A stretch of DNA of 52,994 nucleotides from Eubacteriales bacterium (GCA_030536575.1 JAUNPS010000036.1:1-52994), one strand, 5' to 3'. Counted from the stretch's first letter, positions 23,406-33,282 are shown. Translations and numbers: made by a program. Notes: generated by a model from the letters alone, not told the origin.

Positions 23406-24596
23406 CTACTCCAACACCTCCAGCAACGACCTCCCAATCGTCCCCTCCGGCATCAAAACCCCAAAATTCTCCGCCACCGTAGCCCCAATCACCGCAAACG
23501 TATCCTCCTCCGGAAGCTCCCCGCTCCCCTTCATCCCCTTCGCATACGCCAAAAACGGAACCTTCTCCCTCGTATGATCCGTCCCCGTATACGTCGGGTC
23601 ATTCCCATGATCCGCCGTGATAATCAGCAAGTCATCCTCCCGCAGCGTCTCCAGCAAAATCCCCAGATTCTGATCGAACTTCTCAATCTCCTTCGCATAC
23701 CCCTGCGGGTCCCTCCGATGGCCCCACAGCGCATCAAAATCCACCAGATTCACAAAGCAAAGCCCATGAAACTCCTCTTTCGCCGTCTCAATCGTCTGCT
23801 CCATCCCATGCACGGAACTCTTGGACTTCAAAGCCCGCGTAATGCCCTCGCCGTCGAAAATATCTTTAATCTTCCCGATGGAAATCACATCCAGCCCGTG
23901 CTCCTTCAGCGCATCCAGCGCCGTCTTCCCATAAGGCTTCAGCGCATAATCATGGCGGTTACTGGTGCGTTTAAACTCGCCCTTCTTCTTCCCGACATAC
24001 GGCCGCGCAATGACACGCCCGACCTTCCATTCGTCCTTCATCGTAATCTCCCGCGCAATCTCACAGCAGCGGTACAATTCCTCCAGCCCAAATGTCTCCT
24101 CATTCCCGCAAATCTGCAGCACCGAATCCGCGGACGTATACACGATCATATGACCCGTCGCGATCTCTTCCTCCGCCAGCTCCTCCAGAATCTCCGTCCC
24201 GCTGGCGCTCTTATTCCCAATCACCTTCCGCCCGGTCCGCTTCTCCAGCTCCTGAATCAGCTCCGGCGGGAACCCCGTATCCGTAAACGTCTGAAACGGC
24301 TTCGTCACTTCCAGCCCCATCATTTCCCAGTGCCCGGTCATGGTATCCTTCCCGTTGCTCCGCTCACGAAGTTTCCCATAATAAGCCAGCGGCTTTTCCA
24401 CCGGCTCCACCTGCTTTAACGAACACAAATTCGCCAGCCCCAGCTTCCGCAGATTCGGAATCTCAAACGTCTCCACCGAATCCGAAATATGCCCCAGGGT
24501 ATTCACCCCAACATCCCCGAATTTCTCCGAATCCGGCATCGCGCCGACCCCCAGAGAATCCATAACCACAACAAAAATCCGTTTATATTTCTCCAT
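23406..24596 (-). CDS. deoB: Phosphopentomutase (396 aa)
   Basis: This enzyme converts ribose-1-phosphate and deoxyribose-1-phosphate to the 5-phosphates, linking nucleoside phosphorolysis to the pentose phosphate pathway and DeoC. Alkaline-phosphatase fold signatures are clear: [28 protein letters not shown] at the N terminus with the first metal Asp, [11 protein letters not shown], and [25 protein letters not shown] at the C terminus for the other metal ligands. Length is standard. Start 24596 has AAGGAG six bases upstream; a longer frame runs into the repeat-containing gap. It is the last gene of the operon, directly before the terminator. Confidence 0.96.
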   Translation of the reverse strand: MEKYKRIFVVVMDSLGVGAMPDSEKFGDVGVNTLGHISDSVETFEIPNLRKLGLANLCSLKQVEPVEKPLAYYGKLRERSNGKDTMTGHWEMMGLEVTKPFQTFTDTGFPPELIQELEKRTGRKVIGNKSASGTEILEELAEEEIATGHMIVYTSADSVLQICGNEETFGLEELYRCCEIAREITMKDEWKVGRVIARPYVGKKKGEFKRTSNRHDYALKPYGKTALDALKEHGLDVISIGKIKDIFDGEGITRALKSKSSVHGMEQTIETAKEEFHGLCFVNLVDFDALWGHRRDPQGYAKEIEKFDQNLGILLETLREDDLLIITADHGNDPTYTGTDHTREKVPFLAYAKGMKGSGELPEEDTFAVIGATVAENFGVLMPEGTIGRSLLEVLE

Positions 24597-24650
24597 ATCC
24601 TGCTCCTTTTCTACCAAAAATCTTCCGCGCGCGGCCGCCGCCCGGCAGCA

Positions 24651-24770
24651 CGCAAATCCAAAAATCCTCCGCGTCCCCCGAAAACGCCCGCTGGCGCACA
24701 AATCCAAAAGTCGTCCACGCCCTCCGAAAACGCCCGCTGGCGCGCAAAGCCAAAAACCGTCCGCGCCACG
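24651..24770. repeat. 46-bp imperfect tandem repeats between cdd and deoB
   Basis: Units begin at 24651, 24697 and 24743 (the third is partial) with a period of exactly 46 bases. They share CAAATCCAAAA, a CTCCG-type block and GAAAACGCCCGCTGGCG. The whole 264-base gap between cdd and deoB is very GC-rich and appears non-coding, although several frames are open. It lies inside the operon, so it is transcribed. Confidence 0.65.
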
Positions 24771-24860
24771 CGCACACCTCGCCCGGTGCCACGTCGCCCC
24801 ATAAGCCGCTCACACCCTCCGAAAACAATTGCCGCCCGGCAACCCAGGCGGCAACCCACA

Positions 24861-25280
24861 TCACTCCAAATTCCCCGGTCCAAACCCCATCGGAAGAATC
24901 TCCTTCAACTTAAAAATCTGATAATGTTCCGTATCCGTCGCCAAAACAATCTCAAACGTCTCCGGATCACAAAACTCCATCATCACCTGCCGGCAAACCC
25001 CGCACGGCGGCGCAAACTCCGTCAGCACGCCATCCTTCCCTCCGACCACACAAATCGCAGAAAACTCCCGCACGCCCTCGCTGACCGCCTTAAAAAACGC
25101 CGTCCGCTCCGCACAGTTACTCGGCGTATAACCCGCATTCTCAATATTGCACCCGGTATAAATCTCCCCATTCTTCGCCAGAAGCGCAGCCCCCACATGA
25201 AAATGGGAATACGGCACATACGAAAACGCAAGCTGCGCAGTCGCCGTCTCAATCAACGTTTCAATCAATTTCTGATCCAT
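24861..25280 (-). CDS. cdd: Cytidine deaminase (139 aa)
   Basis: This enzyme deaminates cytidine and deoxycytidine to uridine and deoxyuridine, feeding uridine phosphorylase. The zinc site is complete: Cys56-Ala-Glu58 in NCAERTAFF (the Glu is the proton shuttle) and Cys93/Cys96 in PPCGVCRQ. The N-terminal YVPYSHFHVGAALL is the nucleoside-binding signature. The length fits the small tetrameric type. AGGAGGG lies before the ATG. It is nine bases after deoC in the operon. Confidence 0.96.
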   Translation of the reverse strand: MDQKLIETLIETATAQLAFSYVPYSHFHVGAALLAKNGEIYTGCNIENAGYTPSNCAERTAFFKAVSEGVREFSAICVVGGKDGVLTEFAPPCGVCRQVMMEFCDPETFEIVLATDTEHYQIFKLKEILPMGFGPGNLE

Positions 25281-25289
25281 AGGCCCTCC

Positions 25290-25955
25290 TTAATATCCGG
25301 ACGCCGCCTCATTCTTCACCAGCTTAATAATCCGGCTGGTTCCCAGACGATCCGCGCCCAGTTCCAAAAACTTCTCAGCATCTTCCATCGACGAAATCCC
25401 TCCGGCCGCCTTCATCTTCACATCCGGCCCGATATTCTTCGCAAACAGCTCAATATCCGCAAAAGTCGCACCCGCCTTCGAGAATCCCGTCGAAGTCTTA
25501 ATGTAGTCCGCGCCCGCCTTCGTCACCACCTGGCACATCCGCACCTTTTCCTCGTCCGTCAGCAGACACGTCTCAATGATCACCTTCAGAATCTTCTCCC
25601 CGCACGCCGCCTTCAGCGTCCGGATTTCCTCTTCAATGCAGTCATATTTCTGATCCTTCACCCAACCGATATTGATCACCATATCGATCTCGTCCGCGCC
25701 GTTCGCCAGCGCATCCTTCGTCTCAAATTCCTTCGTCTTCGTGGTCATGTAGCCGTTCGGAAAACCGATCACGGTGCACACGGCCATTTTACCCTGGACA
25801 TAGTCCTTCGCCTGCTTTACATAACTTGGGGGAATGCACACCGACGCTGTTCCATAAGCAATCGCGTCGTCGCAAATCTGGCGAATCTCCTCCCAGGTCG
25901 CCCCCTGTGTCAGCAATGTATGATCCACATGTTTTAAAATTTCTTTCGCTTCCAT
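25290..25955 (-). CDS. deoC: Deoxyribose-phosphate aldolase (221 aa)
   Basis: This enzyme splits deoxyribose-5-phosphate into acetaldehyde and glyceraldehyde-3-phosphate. Family motifs are [14 protein letters not shown] at the N terminus, [11 protein letters not shown], the Schiff-base Lys in [16 protein letters not shown], and [15 protein letters not shown] with the second conserved Lys. Two adjacent ATGs occur at the start; the second (25955) has better spacing from AAGGAG. Acetaldehyde released here would need a reductase or a CoA-linked dehydrogenase; none is next to the operon. Confidence 0.96.
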   Translation of the reverse strand: MEAKEILKHVDHTLLTQGATWEEIRQICDDAIAYGTASVCIPPSYVKQAKDYVQGKMAVCTVIGFPNGYMTTKTKEFETKDALANGADEIDMVINIGWVKDQKYDCIEEEIRTLKAACGEKILKVIIETCLLTDEEKVRMCQVVTKAGADYIKTSTGFSKAGATFADIELFAKNIGPDVKMKAAGGISSMEDAEKFLELGADRLGTSRIIKLVKNEAASGY

Positions 25956-25965
25956 CATTCTCTCC

Positions 25966-26676
25966 TTATGCCAGCTCTAACGCAACTTCCATCATTTTAT
26001 GGAATCCCACCTGACGTTCCTCGGCGCTTAAAGCCTCGCCGGTATAAATATGATCCGAAATGGTCAGCATACAGAGCGCTTTCTTCTTCGCCTTCGCCGC
26101 ATTCATATACAGAGCCGCCGCTTCCATCTCAATACACAGCACGCCCATGCTCTTCCACAGATCATTCGCATTCTTATTCGCATTATAAAACGCATCCGAA
26201 GACAGGACATTTCCGACAACCACATTCACGCCCTGCTCCTTCGCCGTATCCACTGCCCGGCTCAAAAGGCCATAATCCGCAATCGGCGCAAACGTCCCCG
26301 GCATCCCGAACTGCGCGGCATAATTCGAATCCGTGCACGCGCCCATCCCAATCACCAGATCCATCACCTTCAGGTTATCACTCAGCGCCCCTGCGGAGCC
26401 GATACGGATAATATTGTCCACATCATAAAAATTAAACAACTCATACGAGTAAATTCCAATCGAAGGCATTCCCATGCCGCCGCCCATCACGGAAATCTCT
26501 TTTCCCTTATAGGTTCCGGTATAGCCAAGCATATTCCGGACAGCCGTCACCTGTCTTGGGTTCTCCAGGTATGTTTCCGCAATGTATTTCGCCCGGAGCG
26601 GATCTCCCGGCATTAAAACTGTTTTTGCAAAATCCCCTTGCTGTGCCGCATTGTGTGCAGTTGGTGTGTTCCCCAT
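25966..26676 (-). CDS. deoD: Purine-nucleoside phosphorylase, DeoD type (236 aa)
   Basis: This hexameric-type phosphorylase releases purine bases and (deoxy)ribose-1-phosphate from purine nucleosides. Motifs include [15 protein letters not shown] (phosphate and ribose binding), [28 protein letters not shown], and the base-site region [11 protein letters not shown] followed by [11 protein letters not shown] with the catalytic Asp. It overlaps nothing but is closely followed by deoC. The N terminus [17 protein letters not shown] is normal for the family. Confidence 0.96.
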   Translation of the reverse strand: MGNTPTAHNAAQQGDFAKTVLMPGDPLRAKYIAETYLENPRQVTAVRNMLGYTGTYKGKEISVMGGGMGMPSIGIYSYELFNFYDVDNIIRIGSAGALSDNLKVMDLVIGMGACTDSNYAAQFGMPGTFAPIADYGLLSRAVDTAKEQGVNVVVGNVLSSDAFYNANKNANDLWKSMGVLCIEMEAAALYMNAAKAKKKALCMLTISDHIYTGEALSAEERQVGFHKMMEVALELA

Positions 26677-26688
26677 AATACGCCTCCT

Positions 26689-27315
26689 TTAATTTTCTTT
26701 CAGCCAGTATTTCTTCACAAGGCCCGTAAAATACTGAATTACCGGGCCCGCCGTAACGGCTGTGACAATGGTCACCACGCCGAGCCTTCCGCCAAGCAGC
26801 GTCCCGACCACAATCATCGTAATATCAAATCCAATTTTTACATAACGGTATTCTTTTTTCAAAACGTCCCGCAGCACCAGAACCACTCCGGTAAACGGGT
26901 CCACCCCCATATCCACGGCAATGTAAATCGCCACCCCCAGATACAGAAGCAGGCACCCCGCCACGCTGAATCCGATCCTCGACGCCATCCCCTCCGAAAA
27001 AGCCAGATGGCTGTACAAAAATTTCCCAAAATCCACAAAAAATCCGTAAGGAATAAAGTAAAGGAATGTCCCAAGACTGATGTAGCGCCTTCCCACAAAG
27101 AAAAGCACTACCATCAGACCAATATTCACAAGATTCGAAGCCGTCCCAAGCTGCTCCGCCGTCATCCCGCTGATGCTGCGGATTCCATCGTAAACAATTC
27201 CCACCGGGTCGTTTCCCAGCCCGGCGCAGTTGTTAAATGCCACTCCCACGCCCACGAGAAGAACCCCCACGAGCGCGGAAATGATATTTTTTGCAGTAAT
27301 TTTCCTTTTGTCCAT
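26689..27315 (-). CDS. YczE/YitT-like integral membrane protein (208 aa)
   Basis: This protein has five or six hydrophobic segments and belongs to the poorly characterised YczE/YyaS family. Typical stretches are LVGVGVAFNNCAGLGNDPVGIVYDGI and the internal repeat-like VAIYIAVDMGVDPFTGVVLVL. No function is established. Its position between the nucleoside permease nupQ and deoD suggests a role in base or nucleoside movement, perhaps export of freed bases, but that is inference. It starts three bases after the nupQ stop with no clear ribosome-binding site, so it is probably translationally coupled. Confidence 0.85.
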   Translation of the reverse strand: MDKRKITAKNIISALVGVLLVGVGVAFNNCAGLGNDPVGIVYDGIRSISGMTAEQLGTASNLVNIGLMVVLFFVGRRYISLGTFLYFIPYGFFVDFGKFLYSHLAFSEGMASRIGFSVAGCLLLYLGVAIYIAVDMGVDPFTGVVLVLRDVLKKEYRYVKIGFDITMIVVGTLLGGRLGVVTIVTAVTAGPVIQYFTGLVKKYWLKEN

Positions 27316-27318
27316 GTA

Positions 27319-28254
27319 TTATTTTGATTTCACAAACGGTTTTCCGTTGGCCGCAGGCGTATGGGCTTTTCCGACGAACAGGACAAGAGCCAGGATCGTA
27401 ACAATGTACGGGATCATGGAAATCAGGTTCGGGGAAATCGTGTTGCTGCTGCCTACCAGCGTCTTCACGCCGCTGCAGAAACCGAATAACAGACACGCCA
27501 TCGTCGCCCCGCCCGGTGAAAATTTTCCGAAAATAACGGCCGCAATGGCGATGAAGCCCTGTCCGACGATAACGTTCGGACGGAACTGGTTAATGGTTGC
27601 AAGGGTAACGAACGCGCCGCCAAGCCCTGCCAGGAACCCGGACAGGATCACGCAGGTGTAGCGCACTTTATAAACATTGATACCCAAAGACTCGCATGCT
27701 TCCGGATGCTCGCCCACCGCCCGCAGGTGCGCGCCGAATTTCGTCTTGTAGAAAACGAACCAGCACACAATTGCCAGGATAAAGACAAGATATGCCACGG
27801 AATACACATTCAGAACATTGCTCCAGAAGGAACCGGCCGGAAATACGCCGTCGAAAAGCTTCGGCAGTTTGCAGCTCGTATCCATGGCAGGCGTATCCGA
27901 GGAGTTGTTGAACATGGCTTTGCAGAGGAAGACCGCAAGGCCTGGCCCAAGGAAGTTGATCGCCGTACCGGCAATGGTCTGATCCGCGTGGAACGAAATA
28001 CACGCCACCGCGAGAATCGCCCCAAACAGCGCTCCCGCAAGCCCCGCGCATAGAAACGCAATCCATCCGTTCCCAACTTTTAAGCCAACCACCGCCCCGG
28101 TGAACGCGCCGATGGTCATCATTCCTTCAATACCGATGTTGACAACCCCGCTTCGCTCGGAGAAGCAGGAGCCCAGCGCCGCCAGCAGAAGCGGGGGCGT
28201 GGCAATCAGTGTCGCATTAATCAAAAGACCCAGGTTTTTAATGATCACATCCAT
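27319..28254 (-). CDS. nupQ: Nucleoside ABC transporter permease, NupQ-like (311 aa)
   Basis: This is one of two integral-membrane subunits of a BMP-type nucleoside importer. It resembles the branched-chain/ribose permease superfamily: SCFSERSGVVNIGIEGMMTIGAF near the N terminus, and VRYTCVILSGFLAGLGGAFVTL with a helix-breaking cytoplasmic loop. It directly follows nupP and precedes the YczE-like gene. The combination with nupO and a BMP binding protein matches the Bacillus NupNOPQ guanosine transporter and related systems. Confidence 0.93.
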   Translation of the reverse strand: MDVIIKNLGLLINATLIATPPLLLAALGSCFSERSGVVNIGIEGMMTIGAFTGAVVGLKVGNGWIAFLCAGLAGALFGAILAVACISFHADQTIAGTAINFLGPGLAVFLCKAMFNNSSDTPAMDTSCKLPKLFDGVFPAGSFWSNVLNVYSVAYLVFILAIVCWFVFYKTKFGAHLRAVGEHPEACESLGINVYKVRYTCVILSGFLAGLGGAFVTLATINQFRPNVIVGQGFIAIAAVIFGKFSPGGATMACLLFGFCSGVKTLVGSSNTISPNLISMIPYIVTILALVLFVGKAHTPAANGKPFVKSK

Positions 28255-29322
28255 TTATTTGCCCTCCTTCTTTCCGAAAAGCTTCTGCAGAGGAGCCTTG
28301 AAGATGTTGGAAATCGCAATGAACAGGATGACGCATCCCATAATAATATCCACAACCTCCGAAGGCGCTTTGACAATACTGAGCTTCGAGCCGCCATACT
28401 TCATGGCCCCGTAAAAGATACCCGCGAAGATACAGCCAATCGGATTCGACGCGCCGATCAGCGCCACCGTAATCCCCTGGAATCCGAACCCTTCCTGTCC
28501 GGCAAACTGGCTTAACCGGCCGCCCATACCCAGGGTCTGAATCGCGCCGCCAAGGCCGGACAATGCGCCGGAGATGGCCAGTGCGGTCAAAACGGATTTC
28601 CCGGAATTGATTCCGGCGTAGGTAGCTGCGCTGCTGTTGAAGCCAACGGCTTTCAGTTTATAACCGAGGGTTGTTTTTTCGATAATAATCCAGATAATGA
28701 TGGCCACCACAACTGCGATAACGAAGCCCCAGTTCGATACATTGCAGCCAAGTTTGTCGATAACACTCTGGGGAAGCAGGATTCTGGCGGAGGACAGAAC
28801 ATCCTTCGTCGCCTCGCTGCCGTCTTTATGGATTCCATCCAGGTTTACCACATAGTTCGACAGGTAGAAGGCAATCCAGTTAAACATAATGAAGGACAAT
28901 ACTTCATGAATGCCGCGTTTCACCTTCAGCAGGCCCACCAGGAACGACCACACCGCGCCTGCCGCCGCCGCCGCGATCAGACACAGCGGAACATGAATCC
29001 AGGCCGGAACGTCCACGAGAATCCCGATCACGCAGGCCGCAAGGCTTCCCACAACGAACTGCCCTTCCGCCCCGATATTAAACACGCCTGTCCGGAAGGA
29101 AAAGGCCACGCTTAACCCGGTAAAGATCAGCGGGCTGGCATAAACCAGCGTCCATACGATATATTTCGGTTTGCTGAAAATGCTGTTAATCAGTTTGCCA
29201 TACGCCACCGCCGGGCTGATCCCCGCAATCAGAAGGAAAAGAGCACCGATGGCGAAACCGATGATGATGGCAATGACGGTGTAAAGCACATTGCTGTCTA
29301 AGATACTTTTCTTTTTCTTCAT
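28255..29322 (-). CDS. nupP: Nucleoside ABC transporter permease, NupP-like (355 aa)
   Basis: This is the larger permease subunit of the nucleoside importer. It has a basic N terminus, then multiple membrane helices. The family hallmark GLSVAFSFRTGVFNIGAEGQFVVG and a loop with ALSGLGGAIQTLG are clear. Its start overlaps the nupO stop by four bases (ATGA type), and its stop abuts nupQ. All are consistent with one transport complex. Confidence 0.93.
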   Translation of the reverse strand: MKKKKSILDSNVLYTVIAIIIGFAIGALFLLIAGISPAVAYGKLINSIFSKPKYIVWTLVYASPLIFTGLSVAFSFRTGVFNIGAEGQFVVGSLAACVIGILVDVPAWIHVPLCLIAAAAAGAVWSFLVGLLKVKRGIHEVLSFIMFNWIAFYLSNYVVNLDGIHKDGSEATKDVLSSARILLPQSVIDKLGCNVSNWGFVIAVVVAIIIWIIIEKTTLGYKLKAVGFNSSAATYAGINSGKSVLTALAISGALSGLGGAIQTLGMGGRLSQFAGQEGFGFQGITVALIGASNPIGCIFAGIFYGAMKYGGSKLSIVKAPSEVVDIIMGCVILFIAISNIFKAPLQKLFGKKEGK

Positions 29323-30860
29323 GCCTTTTTCCCTCCCGCCATCATAAATCCTAATTCTTTCTCATCCGCATCCTTGCCCGGAACGCTTCCGGTAATCTGC
29401 CCGTCGAAAATAACCTCGATCCGGTCGGACAGGCTCATGATTTCATCCAGTTCGAAGGAAACCAGAAGGATTGCGCGGTTTTTATTCCGTTGTTCCACCA
29501 GGTATTTGTGCACGAATTCGATCGCGCCTACGTCCAGGCCCCGCGTAGGGTTCACGGCGATCAAAAGCTCCTTGTCATTCGTCACTTCCCGGCTGATGAT
29601 GACCTTCTGCTGGTTTCCGCCGGAGAGTGTCCCGGCCGGGTGTCCCTCCGTGCCTCTGGGCCGGATGTCGAATTTATCCATCAGTTTCGAGGCGTGTTCC
29701 CGAATGGCTTTCCGGTTCAGGAATTTCTTCGAAGCAAAGGGCTCTTCGTCGAAATGCTGAAGGATCATATTGTCTTCCACGGAGAAATCCAGGATCAGCC
29801 CGTGTTTCTGACGGTCCGCCGGAATACTGGAAATACCGCTTTCAAAGGTTTCCTTTGGCGACTTGTTATAAACGTCTTTTCCGAGGAGGGTCACGGAACC
29901 GGAATCCGCCTTGCGAAGGCCGGTCAGGATCTCCACCAGCTCGGTCTGGCCGTTTCCATCGACGCCTGCCAGGCCCACGATTTCGCCTTTGCGGACATTG
30001 ATGCTCAAGCCTTTCAGGATTTCCACATTCCGGTAGTCCCTTGCATGGATATCCTTCACATCCAGGACGATTTCGCCCGGCTTCATTTCTTTTTTCTCGA
30101 CCTTAAAGTTTACGTCGCGGCCGACCATCATGGCCGCCAGGTCATTTTCGCTCACTTCGTCGACTTTTACCGTCCGGATATATTTGCCCTGACGGATGAT
30201 CGTGCAATTGTCCGAAGACGCGGTGATTTCCTTCAGCTTATGGGTGATCAGGATAATGCTCTTTCCATCCGCCGTCAGATTCCGGATAATCTCCATCAGG
30301 CCCTCGATCTCCTGGGGCGTTAAAGATGCGGTAGGCTCGTCCAGAATCAGGGTTTCCGCGCCCCGGTAGAGCACCTTCAGAATCTCCACGCGCTGCTGCA
30401 TACCCACCGAAATATCCTCGATCTTCGCGTCCGGATCTACTTTCATGTTATAGCGCTCGGAAAGCTCCAGAACTTTCTTGCGCGCTGTGGCTTTATCCAC
30501 CACAAGGCCCTTGGTGGGTTCCATGCCAAGGATGATGTTTTCCGTAACCGTAAAGGGCTGAATCAGCATGAAATGCTGGTGAACCATACCGATTCCGATA
30601 TCAATGGCATCTTTCGGACTGGAAAACTGCACTTCTTTCCCTTTGATAAAAATCTGTCCGCTGGTGGGTTTGTAAAGGCCGCAGAGCACGTTCATCATCG
30701 TACTCTTGCCCGCTCCGTTTTCCCCCAGAATCGCGTGTACTTCGCCTTTGTGGACAGTCAGGTTAATGTGGTCGTTTGCGGTAAAGTCCCCAAACTTTTT
30801 CACAATGTCCTTCATCTGGATCACGACCTGGCTATTGTCCAGATAGCTTACTCTTCCCAA
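29319..30860 (-). CDS. nupO: Nucleoside ABC transporter ATP-binding protein, tandem domains, NupO-like (513 aa)
   Basis: This protein carries two ABC ATPase domains in one chain, as in RbsA/NupO proteins. The first has Walker A GENGAGKST (46-54), signature ISVGMQQRVEIL and Walker B TLILDEPTA. The second has a degenerate Walker A, AGVDGNGQTE, and signature LSGGNQQKVIISRE. The TTG at 30860 is preferred because GGAGG is seven bases upstream; a GTG two codons earlier would be only about two bases from it. It lies 36 bases after yjjW. It energises import through the two permeases. Confidence 0.94.
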   Translation of the reverse strand: MGRVSYLDNSQVVIQMKDIVKKFGDFTANDHINLTVHKGEVHAILGENGAGKSTMMNVLCGLYKPTSGQIFIKGKEVQFSSPKDAIDIGIGMVHQHFMLIQPFTVTENIILGMEPTKGLVVDKATARKKVLELSERYNMKVDPDAKIEDISVGMQQRVEILKVLYRGAETLILDEPTASLTPQEIEGLMEIIRNLTADGKSIILITHKLKEITASSDNCTIIRQGKYIRTVKVDEVSENDLAAMMVGRDVNFKVEKKEMKPGEIVLDVKDIHARDYRNVEILKGLSINVRKGEIVGLAGVDGNGQTELVEILTGLRKADSGSVTLLGKDVYNKSPKETFESGISSIPADRQKHGLILDFSVEDNMILQHFDEEPFASKKFLNRKAIREHASKLMDKFDIRPRGTEGHPAGTLSGGNQQKVIISREVTNDKELLIAVNPTRGLDVGAIEFVHKYLVEQRNKNRAILLVSFELDEIMSLSDRIEVIFDGQITGSVPGKDADEKELGFMMAGGKKA

Positions 30861-30895
30861 ACTCACTACCTCCTCTCAGGTTCGCTGTTTTTGGT

Positions 30896-31738
30896 TTATA
30901 TGATCACAATATCCGTAAACCCGCAGGAGCGCAGGATATCTGCCAGATGGTTCAAAGATTCCTGGTCGGGTATTCTGTAATGGGAGTACGGCTCCCGTAC
31001 TCCCATCGGTCTGTAGGCTATGATTTTCGCCCTGAAATGATGCACTTTTAAATATGGCGCCAGAAATTCTCCCGTTTTGCGAACACTTTCTTCGGTATCG
31101 TACAAATCGGGGACAATGACGCACCGGAACTCATAAAGTTTCGCGCGCTCGGCCAGATAAACGGCGTTTTCCAGAACTACGGCATTATCCGCGCCCGTAA
31201 TCTTCCTGTGCTCTTCCGGTGGGAATGCTTTGATATCCAGCATCACGCCGTCCGTCACCTCCAAAAGATCCGGATAGGCCTGAAACGGAATCATTCCATT
31301 GCTGTCAATCAGGGTGGTCAGGCCATCCTGTTTCGCTAATCGGAACAACTCAAGAAGAAACTCCGGCTGCAGCATACACTCGCCCCCCGAAACGGTAATT
31401 CCGCGGATAAAAGGAATCTGCCTTTTCACCCGCGCATAGACTTCTTCCGGGGTCATCTCCCAGGTTCGGGGAGAACTGTCGTGGGGACAGATATGGATAC
31501 AGGTATCGCACTGGACGCATTTCGCGGAATCGTACTGAATCTGATTCTCAGGCCCACGCGTCAGCGCGCCTGCGGGACAGGCGTCCACGCAGGTTCCGCA
31601 TCCGATGCAGAGTTTGCGTGTTTCGGGATTGTGGCAGTATTTGCAGTCGATGTTGCATCCCTGGAGGAACACTGCCGTCCGGTTTCCCGGCCCGTCCACG
31701 CTGCTGAATGGGATAATCCGGTTCACAACCGCTTTCAT
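30896..31738 (-). CDS. yjjW: YjjW-family glycyl-radical enzyme activase (280 aa)
   Basis: This is a radical-SAM enzyme that installs the glycyl radical on its partner, here YjjI. The opening VNRIIPFSSVDGPGNRTAVFLQGCN is characteristic of YjjW. The AdoMet cluster is Cys28-Cys32-Cys35. Two ferredoxin-like 4Fe-4S sites follow (Cys44/47/50/54 and Cys74/77/80/84), as expected in this activase subclass. The GGE motif (VSGGECMLQ) is present. It starts on the last base of the yjjI stop, so translation is coupled. Its place inside a nucleoside operon mirrors the yjjI-yjjW-deo arrangement known in Escherichia coli. Confidence 0.93.
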   Translation of the reverse strand: MKAVVNRIIPFSSVDGPGNRTAVFLQGCNIDCKYCHNPETRKLCIGCGTCVDACPAGALTRGPENQIQYDSAKCVQCDTCIHICPHDSSPRTWEMTPEEVYARVKRQIPFIRGITVSGGECMLQPEFLLELFRLAKQDGLTTLIDSNGMIPFQAYPDLLEVTDGVMLDIKAFPPEEHRKITGADNAVVLENAVYLAERAKLYEFRCVIVPDLYDTEESVRKTGEFLAPYLKVHHFRAKIIAYRPMGVREPYSHYRIPDQESLNHLADILRSCGFTDIVII

Positions 31739-33282
31739 CAGCGCACCTTTCTTTCCAGAATATGGCCGTTCTTGGACGCTCCCAGGCCCAGACCGGTGGT
31801 ATTCTGTAAAACTGCCATGCCTTTGTCCAGCTTTTCCATCTCGGAGCGTTTGACCAGATAGCCGGTCACACGGATCACGTCGCTGTCGCTGGAATAGAAG
31901 GACAGGTAGCGCAGATTTTCTTTAAAAGAACCTTTTATGATATCCAGAATGTATTCCGGATTTTTGTGTACCGTTAAATCGATGGGGAAAATGTCCCCGG
32001 TTCCCGATGGGAAATATTTGTGGAAGCGTGAAAGCACCCTGAGCTGGTCAATCAGTTCTTCCGGTTCCTCCCCGATGGGGATACGGGTTCCCGGCGTCAC
32101 ATGTTCGTCTTCCGCCAGCCCGACCTGCGCGTGAAGCAGGAAATGGCCTCCCGTCGCTTCGCAGTAGGGGTTCACATGGTTTTCATTAAACGCCTGGATG
32201 AGATCCATAATTTCCACGCCGAGGTCATTCGCATGCTCGTCATGGCCGAAACGTCCGGGCTTTCCTTCTTTTTCCAGAAGGATATTCACGCAGTCTGCCA
32301 GGCCTACCAGGCCGTACATGGCCGAAAAACGGTCTCTATGAATAAACCCTTCCTTCGCCAGGAAATTATTCTCAAAAAATCCGCTCTCTTCCACTTCGAA
32401 ACGGATCCGCGCATCCATGTAACGCGCCATGATATCCATCACATAGGGAAGCTGGTTTTCCTTAAAGTCCTGGATGTTCTTCGCGCGCTTCGCAATGTTG
32501 CCGAGGATCAGACGGCACAGCGTATAGGAACCGCCGCCCAGCTTCAGCCCGTTATAGCAGCTCGCAATGACGTAGTTTTCCGTCAGTTCACTGGCGAACA
32601 TCTTATGATTTGCAAAGCTCGGCTTCGCACTGTGTAAAGCACATTCAATGGCTTTCAGCGCAAATTCGTCATCCGTCACACCTTCCTCATATTTCATCGT
32701 CAGGTTCGGAATGGCGTTTTCCAGTTCTGTCTCCACTTCCAGGATCAGCCTTCCGGCTTTGGTCGCTTTCGGGCCAAGGTTCCCGTGGGAGAAGGAATCC
32801 AGCACGGTGCGGTCTACATGAGTGAAAAACATTTTCAGTAATTTCTTCGCCTGGGCCTCGTCCACCGTATCAATGAACGGCTCCAGAAGCTCGTCAAGCT
32901 GGCCTACGTAAACAGGATAATTCGTCACGCTTGGCACATGCTTATAAAAAATGAGCAGGCTGTTCAGCGCTTCGTACAGATCCGTCGGCGGATCGAGCTG
33001 TAAGAAGCTGCTTCCCTCTTTCAGAAACTTCGCGTAATCCGGGACAATGTACCGGGGGCGCATAGGCGCATGTCCCTCGGACAGATCACAGATACATTTT
33101 CTGTCAATGGGCGCATTTAAAAGCTCGTCCAGACCCTCAGGCAGTTCCAGCACTTCCATCAGTGAATCGGCCTGACCGGCCAGATTCGTCAGCTTCTGCT
33201 CATGGGTCAGGGACGGACTTTCGATGATATTTAAAATAGCTTCACGGGTCTGATTTACCCGTTCCATGGAAATTTCCCGCAT
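31738..33282 (-). CDS. yjjI: YjjI-family glycyl-radical enzyme, function unknown (514 aa)
   Basis: This is a short glycyl-radical enzyme of the YjjI (DUF3029) family, about the length of the E. coli protein. The C-terminal radical loop is RVTGY with Gly474. Cysteines that could carry the thiyl radical are few: Cys242 in IASCYNGLK and Cys374 in NPYCEATGG are the best candidates. The catalysed reaction is not known. Start 33282 follows a GAGGG site; a TTG seven codons earlier lacks one. It is coupled to its activase yjjW and lies between the BMP binding protein and the transporter genes, which points to a substrate derived from nucleosides (inference). Confidence 0.92.
   Translation of the reverse strand: MREISMERVNQTREAILNIIESPSLTHEQKLTNLAGQADSLMEVLELPEGLDELLNAPIDRKCICDLSEGHAPMRPRYIVPDYAKFLKEGSSFLQLDPPTDLYEALNSLLIFYKHVPSVTNYPVYVGQLDELLEPFIDTVDEAQAKKLLKMFFTHVDRTVLDSFSHGNLGPKATKAGRLILEVETELENAIPNLTMKYEEGVTDDEFALKAIECALHSAKPSFANHKMFASELTENYVIASCYNGLKLGGGSYTLCRLILGNIAKRAKNIQDFKENQLPYVMDIMARYMDARIRFEVEESGFFENNFLAKEGFIHRDRFSAMYGLVGLADCVNILLEKEGKPGRFGHDEHANDLGVEIMDLIQAFNENHVNPYCEATGGHFLLHAQVGLAEDEHVTPGTRIPIGEEPEELIDQLRVLSRFHKYFPSGTGDIFPIDLTVHKNPEYILDIIKGSFKENLRYLSFYSSDSDVIRVTGYLVKRSEMEKLDKGMAVLQNTTGLGLGASKNGHILERKVR

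Noticed and set aside
24597-24860. Long open frames extending deoB and others upstream through the deoB-cdd gap.
   Set aside because: deoB has a strong ribosome-binding site at its normal start, and the gap is a GC-rich repeat with stops suppressed by composition.
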